Shown here one piece after another: positions 8,843-16,754 of a stretch of DNA of 64,000 nt. The DNA comes from Aequorivita capsosiphonis DSM 23843. Lineage in GTDB: Bacteria > Bacteroidota > Bacteroidia > Flavobacteriales > Flavobacteriaceae. Location of the stretch: assembly GCF_000429125.1 (NCBI RefSeq), contig NZ_KE386849.1, positions 323,097 through 387,096 of the forward strand. Direction: 5' to 3'. The notes below the pieces were generated by a model that was not told where the DNA came from, ran no database searches, and saw only the letters and a list, made by a program, of their open reading frames with translations. Within the stretch, counting starts at the first letter, position 1, and every line of letters begins with the position of its first letter. The position numbers and the translations under genes are program-made.

Positions 8843-10645
8843 CTACCCAATCGCCAACTGAGACTCCCGCAGGCGTGAAACCGTTATTTTAGCATCTTCC
8901 AAATCCTGTTCAAATTGCACCTTACTGGCTATAATGTAATTTGATGCCAAATCGCGGTAATGCTCAATGCCATCCAAAAGGTTCTGGCTGAATTTTTCCC
9001 AAGCTTTAAAGTCACGCGTGGTAGGGGACGTATTTCGTCCGATCTCTTTTCTAAGGAAATCGATATAAAGCCTTAATTCCGTAACAAACATGGAAGCTCT
9101 ATTAGGGTTTTGCACAATATCGTTCCGGCCGTAAATATGGTCGGTCATTTCGCGAAGACTTCTTGTTTTGGAAAAGTTTATAATATTGGGGCCCGGACAA
9201 ATTGTGACTGCCGTTAGTTTTTTTAAGAAGGGTACGTCATAACTTAAAGGGGCGGCGTTGCTTAAACCAATGCACAGACACTCTTTGGCAAGAACATCTT
9301 CTACTTGTTGGTTGTATTCTGTTTCTGGAAGATCCAAGGTTTTTAACTGCTCCAACTTCAGTTTTTGATATTTGGTGGAAGCGGTACATATTGGGGTTTC
9401 GGTGAATTCTGTATTCGACTCCAATAATTTTTCGGTACAGGGGCTGCCGGGTTTTTCTTTGTTAATTCTTCCTAGTCGCTCCTTTTCCGCGGTGGTGTTT
9501 TTTAAGTAGTTGAATTCCACTCCCAAAGGGGAGGCCTTGCTACGTACAACATCATTCTCTTTGGATTTTGCTAATAGTTCCAGGGTATTATCATCAACCG
9601 TTGTAGCTTCTGGGCATAATAAAAACGGAGTGCCCCACCCGGTGGCGTCCACTTGATAATGCTTATGTAGCAAAGTGTCTTCTTCGTTGGTTCCAATTCC
9701 GCCTTGAAAGGTAACTTTTATAGGATGGGGTTTATCGAAGCTAGGCTTTCCCTTTGCCCTAATTGCAGGAATATACAGTTCAAAAAGGCTATCCTGCAAT
9801 TCTTGTTTTTTCTCTTTAAATTCCTGTAGGATTGGTCCCATCAGTAAGCCTTGGGTTGCAAACACGTGGCCACCACAATTAAGTCCGGATTCAATGCGGA
9901 ACTCACTGACCCAAATTCCTTTTTTAGCCAGATATTTTCCTTGAATTAAGGCGGAACGATAATCGCTCACCTTGATGATGACCTTCTTATGAAAACCACC
10001 CAATTCGTAGGCATCAAAAGCTGAAAAGCCTTCCATATAATTGTACAGTCGCGGATTCATTCCAGCGGAAAGTACCAAGGACGAATTGCTTAACTCACAA
10101 TCCGCATATCCTTTTAAAGCGGTGAGGGCATCCGATCCATTTTCTATGGGTTGTTTCTGCTTGTCCAATTGCTCCTTGTCCACTTTGGTCATTATATTAA
10201 CCTCGATAGCACCGGGAACAAGGCTTTCCAGCAATAGTTTTTCAGCAGTTTCCTTTTCTTCAGGATCTGAAAGTGAAAACCATTCGTGATATTTCTCTTT
10301 CAACATACTATTATCGGGAAGCATTTCAAAATACTTGACGATATCTGAACCTGTTTCAAAGGCAGAAGTTTTCAGTTTCTCCATTTTGGAAGATACAATC
10401 CGTTGCATCAAATTGAGGTAGTCTGTAACTCTACGTGCACGCGAATCTGCTTCCTTTGGGGAGATAGGAACATAAGTCTCGTTATTTTGCTGGTAGTAAT
10501 ATTTTCGCATTACCTCTATTAAATTATCTTCAATAATGGAAAGGGTAGAATTGATACCGAAATGAGCAACTTTTATAGGTGAATCGATCGTAAAAGCGAT
10601 TCCCATTACGGGAATATGGAAACTGTGCGGGCTTGTAATCTGCAT
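8843..10645 (-). CDS. conserved 600-residue protein of unknown function
   Basis: A large cytosolic protein without signal peptide or membrane segments. It has glycine-rich and cysteine-containing loops that look like ligand or cofactor sites: ESGLNCGGHVFATQGLLMGP (about 253-272), VTFQGGIGTNEED (about 312-324), QVDATGWGTPFLLCPEATTV (about 331-350), plus KECLCIGLSNAAPLSYD and VTICPGPNIINFS. Alternating beta strands and these loops suggest a TIM-barrel, possibly flavin- or Fe-S-dependent, but I cannot name the family. It is monocistronic. A perfect 16-bp palindrome of the Fnr-like class lies 64 bp upstream of its ATG, which ties it to the nos/USP regulon in this window. A metabolic enzyme induced under low oxygen is my inference. 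Confidence 0.6.
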   Translation of the reverse strand: MQITSPHSFHIPVMGIAFTIDSPIKVAHFGINSTLSIIEDNLIEVMRKYYYQQNNETYVPISPKEADSRARRVTDYLNLMQRIVSSKMEKLKTSAFETGSDIVKYFEMLPDNSMLKEKYHEWFSLSDPEEKETAEKLLLESLVPGAIEVNIMTKVDKEQLDKQKQPIENGSDALTALKGYADCELSNSSLVLSAGMNPRLYNYMEGFSAFDAYELGGFHKKVIIKVSDYRSALIQGKYLAKKGIWVSEFRIESGLNCGGHVFATQGLLMGPILQEFKEKKQELQDSLFELYIPAIRAKGKPSFDKPHPIKVTFQGGIGTNEEDTLLHKHYQVDATGWGTPFLLCPEATTVDDNTLELLAKSKENDVVRSKASPLGVEFNYLKNTTAEKERLGRINKEKPGSPCTEKLLESNTEFTETPICTASTKYQKLKLEQLKTLDLPETEYNQQVEDVLAKECLCIGLSNAAPLSYDVPFLKKLTAVTICPGPNIINFSKTRSLREMTDHIYGRNDIVQNPNRASMFVTELRLYIDFLRKEIGRNTSPTTRDFKAWEKFSQNLLDGIEHYRDLASNYIIASKVQFEQDLEDAKITVSRLRESQLAIG

Positions 10646-10703
10646 TTGAATGGAATTTAGATTGAAAAGTTGTAAATGTGAGGAATCTAAATTCGTTATA
10701 ATA

Positions 10704-10715
10704 TGACTTAAGTCA
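10704..10715 (-). promoter_or_regulatory. Fnr-like box upstream of the 600-residue protein
   Basis: TGAC-TTAA-GTCA, the core of the perfect palindrome TATGACTTAAGTCATA (10702-10717), is centred 64 bp before the start codon, the same distance as other boxes in the window. The -7 element at the expected place is poor (CACATTTA), so this is the least complete promoter of the set. Confidence 0.6.
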
Positions 10716-10987
10716 TAAACAATACTTTTTAATCTTTATTTTAAATTTGGGATGTTTTTCTGAAACTTCAAATAATTGGATAACGAAAGAGAAGATTATT
10801 GCTGAAAGTACAGTTAATTGGTTTTTGTGTTATATTTGATGATAAACCGTTTATGATATAGTATGAGTAAATACTACAGTGGTGTTTATCCAGATGTTGG
10901 CAACAAGCTGAAAAAAAACGAACTTTATAAAAACCGAGGCAACCCTTTGAATAGATAGAATTTATAAACTATAACGACCAAACCAAT

Positions 10988-11401
10988 ATGTTAGAAAACC
11001 AAAAAGTAAACATCAAAATCAAACTTGCTTCATTGTGGGCTTCCGCAACTTTCTGCTACTTATATGGAGATTATTTTGAGTTATATACGCCTGATAAAGT
11101 TAATAGTTTAATTTCGGGCGATAATATTATGGATAATCCAACCACATTATTAATAGCATCAATAATTTTGGCGATTCCATCTCTAATGGTTGCAGCTTCA
11201 ATTTTCCTTAAACCAAAAATAAACCGAATTCTTAATATTTTATTTGGAATACTATTTACGATAATGATGGTGGTAATAGGAATAAGTTCGACTAATGAAT
11301 GGTACTTATTTTACGTGTTTTTAGCATTTTTAGAGAGTATTATTACTGCTTTAATTGTTTGGTATGCTTGGAAATGGCCTAAAGAAAAATCAGAACTGTA
11401 A
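10988..11401 (+). CDS. DUF6326-like four-helix membrane protein
   Basis: A 137-residue protein with four hydrophobic helices at about 12-30, 52-72, 82-100 and 104-126, separated by short loops. The first loop carries YGDYFELYTPDKV, which I associate with the DUF6326 family. The function is unknown. It is a single gene between an Fnr-box promoter and a region with a 17-bp inverted repeat resembling a recombination site, so it may have arrived as a small gene cassette. Confidence 0.6.
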   Translation: MLENQKVNIKIKLASLWASATFCYLYGDYFELYTPDKVNSLISGDNIMDNPTTLLIASIILAIPSLMVAASIFLKPKINRILNILFGILFTIMMVVIGISSTNEWYLFYVFLAFLESIITALIVWYAWKWPKEKSEL

Positions 11402-11497
11402 ATAAGCGAAAATCAATTTTAAGAAATAAAAACTAAACTCGGAGGAAAAGGAATTGGAATGAATTGCAGAAAGAATAAAAGCCAGTTGCCAACAAGG

Positions 11498-11604
11498 TAT
11501 AACCGCAGTTACGGCGGATTCGACTGCGTCCGAATCCACGCGTAATTGCTAACTTTAGTGCCAAACCGAAAATTAATGCATATCAACCCGTAACTGCGGT
11601 TATA
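11498..11604. repeat. spaced 17-bp perfect inverted repeat, attC-like
   Basis: TATAACCGCAGTTACGG (11498-11514) and its exact complement CCGTAACTGCGGTTATA (11588-11604) flank 73 nt. Outside the arms are GTTGCCAACAAG (11485-11496) and AAACGTAGCCCGTAAT. A long imperfect hairpin ending in GTTGCC / GTAGCCC words is reminiscent of integron attC sites and of cassette-like intergenic repeats in flavobacteria. A related GTTGGCAACAAG word occurs at 10894 on the other side of the DUF6326 gene. No integrase is present in the window. Confidence 0.5.
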
Positions 11605-11692
11605 CTAAACGTAGCCCGTAATTTGATAAGGATAACGCAAAAAAAAAGTAAGAAGAAAAAAGTATCTTCGCTATTAAAATTTAACTACAAGA

Positions 11693-12415
11693 ATGAAACT
11701 TTTAGAAACATTACAAGAAGAAAAATCGAGCAATCTAAAAGGTGGGATTTATCATAAAACCCAAATAAGGCTTACTTACAATACAAACAGAATTGAAGGC
11801 AGTAAATTATCTGAAGAACAAACAAGATATATTTATGAAACCAATACCTTCTTTACGGAAGAAGGAGAAAACACCGCAAACATTGACGATATTGTTGAAA
11901 CAGTAAATCACTTCCAATGTTTTGATTATATGCTTAAAATAGCAAAAGAACCTCTATCAGAAATACACATAAAGGAATTTCATAAAATTTTAAAATTCAA
12001 CACTTCTGATTCAAAAAAAGAATGGTTTAAAGTTGGAGCATATAAATTAAAACCCAATATTGTTGGAGGAGTTGAAACATCCAAACCTAAGGAGGTAGAA
12101 AAACACATTACTAAATTATTGAAAAATTATAATGAAAAAAATAATATTGAAATTTTTGATATTATAGACTTTCATTATGAATTTGAGAAAATACACCCAT
12201 TTCAAGACGGAAATGGAAGAGTTGGAAGACTTATAATGTTTAAGGAATGCCTAAAGAATAACGTTGTTCCATATATAATAGCCGATGAATTTAAGTTTTT
12301 CTATTACAGAGGTTTATCTGAATATCCAAAAATAAAAGAATATTTGACCGACACCTGCCTATCTGCACAAGATGATTATATGGAATTAATGAAATATTTT
12401 GAAATTGAAAAGTAA
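11693..12415 (+). CDS. Fic family protein (predicted AMPylase), class II
   Basis: The Fic active-site motif is intact, IHPFQDGNGRVGR (H-x-F-x-D-GN-G-R-x-x-R), near residue 168. These enzymes usually transfer AMP from ATP to a hydroxyl side chain of a target protein. The N-terminus holds TNRIEG (T-x-x-x-E-G), the autoinhibitory helix motif of class II Fic proteins, whose Glu blocks ATP gamma-phosphate binding. At 240 residues it is compact, without the winged-helix domain that many class II proteins carry. No antitoxin gene adjoins it, consistent with self-inhibition. The target is unknown. Confidence 0.85.
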   Translation: MKLLETLQEEKSSNLKGGIYHKTQIRLTYNTNRIEGSKLSEEQTRYIYETNTFFTEEGENTANIDDIVETVNHFQCFDYMLKIAKEPLSEIHIKEFHKILKFNTSDSKKEWFKVGAYKLKPNIVGGVETSKPKEVEKHITKLLKNYNEKNNIEIFDIIDFHYEFEKIHPFQDGNGRVGRLIMFKECLKNNVVPYIIADEFKFFYYRGLSEYPKIKEYLTDTCLSAQDDYMELMKYFEIEK

Positions 12416-12586
12416 AAATTAAGAGCAATAACCAAGCCTTCGCGTTTAATAAATTGCTTGATTCTCCCCTACCTACAAGTCCCGATAGCTATTGCGACTC
12501 GCGGATTATCTATTCAGTTTTTATTGGCTAAATTAGATAATGAAACACACAACTAATAGATTGTCAAAACTACAAAGCTAAACCCA

Positions 12587-13369
12587 CTAAAAATCCTTCC
12601 GCTTAGCAATTCTCCAAATAAAGAAAGTAGGGACTACAACCCAAACAACCAACATTACAAAGGATAGAATCAATCCAAAACTAGTTCCAAAGAATTTTTG
12701 AAATACTGCCCCAGTATATCCCAATAAGGCTGAGATATCCAGTTTTAAAAGAATCAATACTCGTGATAAATCCACTGGATTCAGCATCGTGGCGACTAAG
12801 GAAAATTTATCCAGTGGGTAATCTTCAAAATACAGAAGCGACATTAAAAAGATACCGTCATAGATTACCGCCATAAACAGCCAAAGCAAGATGGCATAAC
12901 CAAAACCCTTGATTCTATTTTCGTTGGAAAGGGCAATTACAAATGCCAAAGCTGTAAAAATAAAGGTCAGGAAACCACCGGTTATTAGCAGTAGGGTAAA
13001 ATCCCAAATAGCGCTGCTATTGAAAATTCCGTAGAACACAAAGGGCAAGCCTAAGCCGATGATCAAGCTCATTGCCAAAGAGGTGGCGACTCCGAAATAT
13101 TGTCCTAGGAAAATAGAACTTCTTTTTACGGGTTGTGCTAACAGCAGTTCGGTAAACTCACGGGAGTTGTAATAATACATCACCCCGAAAATGGTTCCGA
13201 TAAGCGGCACTAGAATGATGATAACATTCATCAAGGTTATCACTGCTTTGGACAGGTCGTTGTTAAGAAATAAAAGCACAACGCCTAGTAGCAAATAGAA
13301 CAAGAAATATACGTAGCTCCAACGGCTTCGCATTAAATCGTAAAAACTGTATTTTAGTATCTTAAGCAT
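12587..13369 (-). CDS. nosY: NosY, ABC permease of nitrous-oxide reductase maturation
   Basis: A 260-residue ABC-2 type permease with six hydrophobic segments. MLKILKYSFYDLMRSRWSY and the YYYNSREFTELLLAQPVKRS loop are characteristic of NosY. With NosF it forms the transporter that works with NosD in assembling the CuZ copper-sulfur site of NosZ. Its start overlaps the nosF stop by 8 bp, and it is the last gene of the leftward nos operon. Confidence 0.9.
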   Translation of the reverse strand: MLKILKYSFYDLMRSRWSYVYFLFYLLLGVVLLFLNNDLSKAVITLMNVIIILVPLIGTIFGVMYYYNSREFTELLLAQPVKRSSIFLGQYFGVATSLAMSLIIGLGLPFVFYGIFNSSAIWDFTLLLITGGFLTFIFTALAFVIALSNENRIKGFGYAILLWLFMAVIYDGIFLMSLLYFEDYPLDKFSLVATMLNPVDLSRVLILLKLDISALLGYTGAVFQKFFGTSFGLILSFVMLVVWVVVPTFFIWRIAKRKDF

Positions 13370-14072
13370 AACTAGCGGATAAAATGGAGGCTATTGCGTG
13401 TTCAAAATCAAGTTGTTCGGTCTTGGATTTTAGTTCTGGAATTGTTCCTTTGAAATAAATTTTACCTTCTAAAATAAAAACGATCTCATCGGAAATTTCT
13501 TCTACAAAACTTAAAATATGTGAGGTTACAAGAATGGTTTTTCCTTTGGCCTTTTCAGCAAAAATCAAGTTTTTCAATCGCAGATGTGAAATAGGATCCA
13601 GGCCGCTGGTAGGTTCATCGAGAATTACCAAGGGGCTATCAAACATAAACGTAAGCACGAGGTTTACTTTCTGCTTTGTACCTCCTGAAAGGTTTACCAA
13701 TCTTTTATTGAGAAAGGGCTGCAACTTAAATAAATCTATCAGCTCCTCGTCATTGGTAGCTTTACCAGCTCTTAAGTCTTTGATCATGGCAATAAGCTCA
13801 TTCACTTTTAAGTTTCCTGGGAAGTTGGCAATTTGTGGCAAGTAATCAATCTTATCGCGGTATTTAAAATCGTTTTTTAAGGATTTTCCGTTGATCAAAA
13901 TTTCACCTGAATCGGGTATCACCATTCCCAAAATTGATTTTATAAGCGTGGTTTTTCCAGAACCATTGGGTCCTAGAATGGAGAAGATTCCACCTTCACC
14001 AATGGAAAGATCAATACCTTTTAGCACCTCGTTCTTTCCGAATTTTTTATGTAAATCCTTAATTTCTATCAT
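13362..14072 (-). CDS. nosF: NosF, ABC ATPase of nitrous-oxide reductase maturation
   Basis: A 236-residue ATPase with Walker A GPNGSGKTT, the signature LSGGTKQKV, Walker B LVILDEPTSGLDP and the switch His in ILVTSHI. It pairs with NosY and NosD for CuZ-site maturation. The gene overlaps both neighbours (14 bp with nosD, 8 bp with nosY), so translation is probably coupled. Confidence 0.92.
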   Translation of the reverse strand: MIEIKDLHKKFGKNEVLKGIDLSIGEGGIFSILGPNGSGKTTLIKSILGMVIPDSGEILINGKSLKNDFKYRDKIDYLPQIANFPGNLKVNELIAMIKDLRAGKATNDEELIDLFKLQPFLNKRLVNLSGGTKQKVNLVLTFMFDSPLVILDEPTSGLDPISHLRLKNLIFAEKAKGKTILVTSHILSFVEEISDEIVFILEGKIYFKGTIPELKSKTEQLDFEHAIASILSASYA

Positions 14073-15312
14073 GGTCTATGAGTTTCATTCTTGGATTTTC
14101 ATCCGATAAATCGTCTGGTGTGAATACTGGGGAAACTTTTTCAGAAAAATCTATGATGTCTATAAAAAGACTTCGCAGTAAAATGATGGTTTCCGGGGTG
14201 CGGTTCACTATATATGAAAACAATTTTACCGGACGGAAGGGCACATCGCCTATTCCGTTTTTGTCTAGATCGTAACCCGTATAGTTGCTCCAGTAATTGT
14301 TATCAAATTTATTGTCGTTGATTCTTCCATTATAGGAAATATCGAATGAGTTATATAAAAAGTTGTTCTTTATTATTTGATTGGCGTAGCACGCACCTTT
14401 CACTCGTATTGCGTAGCCATTACTTGTGAAATCGTTGTTGGAGTACACGAGTCGGTTACTTCCTTCAACCGTGATGCCAACCGTATTTTCAAGAAAGATG
14501 TTGTTTTTGAGATCCACATCGTTTACTTCCTTCAACAGTAAACCGTAGGCTGCCGTGCCCCAGTTTTTCTTAATAATATTATTTTCCACCTTCATAAATT
14601 TTGAAAACATCAAGGCAATTCCGGCGCCATTGGTTTCAAATACATTGTTGGTGACCGTATTATTATTACTAAACATAAAATGAAGACCATAACGGACATT
14701 GTTCTTACTGAAGTTATCATCGATGGTTATATTATCTGAAAATTCAAGGTAAATTCCATCGCGGACATTTTGGACATCATTCCCGCGTACCTCAACATTT
14801 TTACAATACCATAAATGAACTGCATTTCCTGAATTGAATTCGGTTACGGCCTCTCCCCTAACCTTGTTGTTCAGTACTTTTCCATTATTGGCTTTTTGCA
14901 GATAAATTCCGAAGAAAAGTTTTTCCAACTCCAAATTCTGAATGGTAAAACCTTCGCTGTTTACAACTCTTACCGCAGCATAATCTGTGGTATAACTAAC
15001 GCCAACGTTGATGATCTTAAACCCGTCCAAGGTAACATTATCTGCGCCAATGGTTATGATTTCTCCTTTTTCTTCTCCATCTATTGTAGGCAGATCTTCA
15101 CCAATTAAAGTGATGCCTTTGTCAATTTTTATATTGGCTTCCTTATAAATTCCTTTTTTCACCAAAATGGTATCACCTTCCGAAGCTTGGTTTACCGCTT
15201 CTTGAATGGTTTTGACGCTACACGTGGAGCATACTGTTATGGTGCTTGACCATACATTTGTGATGGATAGCAATAGGATTAAAAGGGAGAATATATAATG
15301 TTTGTTTTTCAA
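14059..15312 (-). CDS. nosD: NosD, periplasmic beta-helix maturation factor
   Basis: A Sec signal peptide (MKNKHYIFSLLILLLSITNV) is followed by a right-handed parallel beta-helix of about 300 residues, seen as repeated N-N-x-I/V ladders (NNTVTNNVFETNGAGIALMF and others). A C-terminal segment ends in RMKLIDHDRN. NosD interacts with NosFY and NosL in delivering copper/sulfur to NosZ. A CSTC pair directly after the signal peptide could be a local metal or disulfide site. Its position next to nosF fixes the assignment. Confidence 0.9.
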   Translation of the reverse strand: MKNKHYIFSLLILLLSITNVWSSTITVCSTCSVKTIQEAVNQASEGDTILVKKGIYKEANIKIDKGITLIGEDLPTIDGEEKGEIITIGADNVTLDGFKIINVGVSYTTDYAAVRVVNSEGFTIQNLELEKLFFGIYLQKANNGKVLNNKVRGEAVTEFNSGNAVHLWYCKNVEVRGNDVQNVRDGIYLEFSDNITIDDNFSKNNVRYGLHFMFSNNNTVTNNVFETNGAGIALMFSKFMKVENNIIKKNWGTAAYGLLLKEVNDVDLKNNIFLENTVGITVEGSNRLVYSNNDFTSNGYAIRVKGACYANQIIKNNFLYNSFDISYNGRINDNKFDNNYWSNYTGYDLDKNGIGDVPFRPVKLFSYIVNRTPETIILLRSLFIDIIDFSEKVSPVFTPDDLSDENPRMKLIDHDRN

Positions 15313-15366
15313 AATAGATTATTATTATCTATTGCCGTTATTTATTACTATTATCTATTATTATTG

Positions 15367-15804
15367 TTATTTTTTAAGTCTTAGGTGATCTTGGATTTCT
15401 TTCCAAGTGTAAACATCACCCGTGAATTTTTCTTGGGCCTTTCTACCAGCTTCTTTGTCTAAAAAGGCTGAAAGATTAGCGCCCATAGGGCTTTGCAATT
15501 GTTTGCTCACCAAATAGGAAGCTTTTTCAGCTTCAATTAAATCACCTGGTTGATAAAAGTTTGCTACTAAATAATGCGCCATTTCCGTGTCCTTAAACTC
15601 ATCTTGTAACGAATGGACCATACACTCAATGGCATCGTATTTATAAGCCTTCCCCTTGGCAGTTACCAATTGTGAGGCGTGCTGTCTATCTACAATGGTC
15701 ATATCACAAAAATGGCACGCATCTGAGCCGTATTGTATTTCTTGCGGACTCACATTGCAGGCCGTAAACAACAATGAAATAAGTAATAGTTTTATGATTT
15801 TCAT
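15367..15804 (-). CDS. nosL: NosL, copper-chaperone lipoprotein
   Basis: A lipoprotein (LLFTAC lipobox) of 145 residues with the NosL core: DACHFCDMTIVDRQHASQL and AYKYDAIECMVHSL. The C-x-x-C-x-M set after the first beta strand, together with the later Cys-Met, is where NosL proteins bind Cu(I) for delivery to NosZ. It lies in the nos operon between a membrane protein and nosD. Confidence 0.9.
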   Translation of the reverse strand: MKIIKLLLISLLFTACNVSPQEIQYGSDACHFCDMTIVDRQHASQLVTAKGKAYKYDAIECMVHSLQDEFKDTEMAHYLVANFYQPGDLIEAEKASYLVSKQLQSPMGANLSAFLDKEAGRKAQEKFTGDVYTWKEIQDHLRLKK

Positions 15805-15866
15805 AGTTTCAAAAATTTAAGGATTTGCCCCTTGGTCTCAATAAAACGTTGACACGTTTATTAATC

Positions 15867-15920
15867 CTCCTTCCCCTGATTGCTTCTCTGGATGGCTATC
15901 GGGATCGCAAGGGGAAGGAG
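15867..15920. repeat. inverted repeat upstream of nosL
   Basis: CTCCTTCCCC (15867-15876) pairs with GGGGAAGGAG (15911-15920), and the flanking TTAAT/ATTAA extends the stem. The loop contains GGCTATCGGGATCG, a half of the CCCGATAGCTATCGGG palindrome found elsewhere in the window. It is probably an mRNA hairpin or a REP-type insertion inside the nos operon. Confidence 0.55.
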
Positions 15921-15933
15921 CATTAATTATTTT

Positions 15934-16545
15934 TTATTTTGATTTCCATTCTTTTTTACCAACAAAGAAGGCTACTACTGTAAGCAACATTCCCGCAAAT
16001 ATCATATAGGCTCCTGTTGCTGGCCAAGAATCGACATCAAAGTTGAGCATTTTTTGGTAACCAAGCAAAGGTGGTTTATAAGTCATCGGGGTACCATCTA
16101 AATTTTCAAGTTTCATTATGGCTTTTGGATCAAGATCAGTTCCGTATTCTATTAGCCATAAGTTGAAATCATACATTCCCATAATTCCAAGTATAGACAT
16201 TACCACAAACCAGCCAAGGAACCATTTGTAGCTAACTTTGCCAAAGAAACCAAGGATTCCGATAATGACCCCAAGTGCTACCATTATCCCAATTACCAAT
16301 GGAAATACTTCAAACTCCCACATATCCTCTGCTTTCGGAATAGTCTTCATTCCAATATAATGGTTTAGGCCGTCAATATTTTGAATATCAAATTCTTCTA
16401 CTCCCTGTATTCCTTGAATATAAATATCCATCCCTAGTGGGTCTGGATATTGTGGCGCACCTAATACAATGTTCCATAATGGAAATTTAAAAAGACCCAA
16501 TAACAGCAAGGATCCAATGATCATTATTATTCCTGCTTTTTTCAT
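15934..16545 (-). CDS. nos-operon membrane protein of unknown function
   Basis: A 203-residue protein with hydrophobic segments at about 5-25, 81-103, 108-127 and 176-198. A large non-cytoplasmic loop after the first segment contains YPDPLGMDIYIQGIQG and GLNHYIGMKTIPKAEDMWE. Clade II nos clusters regularly carry an extra membrane protein beside nosZ; I recognise the pattern but not an agreed name. The conserved His/Met-bearing loop suggests contact with copper, electron donors or NosZ; this is inference. Confidence 0.65.
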   Translation of the reverse strand: MKKAGIIMIIGSLLLLGLFKFPLWNIVLGAPQYPDPLGMDIYIQGIQGVEEFDIQNIDGLNHYIGMKTIPKAEDMWEFEVFPLVIGIMVALGVIIGILGFFGKVSYKWFLGWFVVMSILGIMGMYDFNLWLIEYGTDLDPKAIMKLENLDGTPMTYKPPLLGYQKMLNFDVDSWPATGAYMIFAGMLLTVVAFFVGKKEWKSK

Positions 16546-16563
16546 TTTTAAAGAGATTTGAGT

Positions 16564-16579
16564 CCCGATAGCTATCGGG
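16564..16579. repeat. CCCGATAGCTATCGGG palindrome
   Basis: A perfect 16-bp palindrome in the nosZ-membrane gene spacer. The same core recurs at 28597-28612 inside a longer palindrome, and degenerate copies are near 12480, 15894 and 29180. It looks like a small dispersed REP-type element. Confidence 0.7.
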
Positions 16580-16669
16580 TGAGAAATGAGATTTGAGATT
16601 TGAGATGTTAGAAATAAATGCTGAGAACTTTGCTCTTACATCTAAAGTCAAGAATCTAACATCTTTATA

Positions 16670-16701
16670 AAAGACGGGGGAAATCAACAACCCCCGTCTT
16701 T
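16670..16701 (-). terminator. hairpin downstream of nosZ
   Basis: AAAGACGGGGG and CCCCCGTCTTT form an 11-bp stem with a 10-nt loop, about 55 bp after the nosZ stop, followed on the minus strand by a short T-rich tail. It may be a partial terminator or a 3' stabiliser that makes nosZ mRNA more abundant than the maturation genes downstream. Confidence 0.65.
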
Positions 16702-16754
16702 ACTGAAAATACTATTAATCACTAATGCGTATTTTCACAACTAAAAACAACTTA

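Noticed and set aside
10863..10958. 31-codon frame MSKYYSGVYPDVGNK...
   Set aside because: Very short and overlapping the GTTGGCAACAAG cassette-like word; no support for translation.
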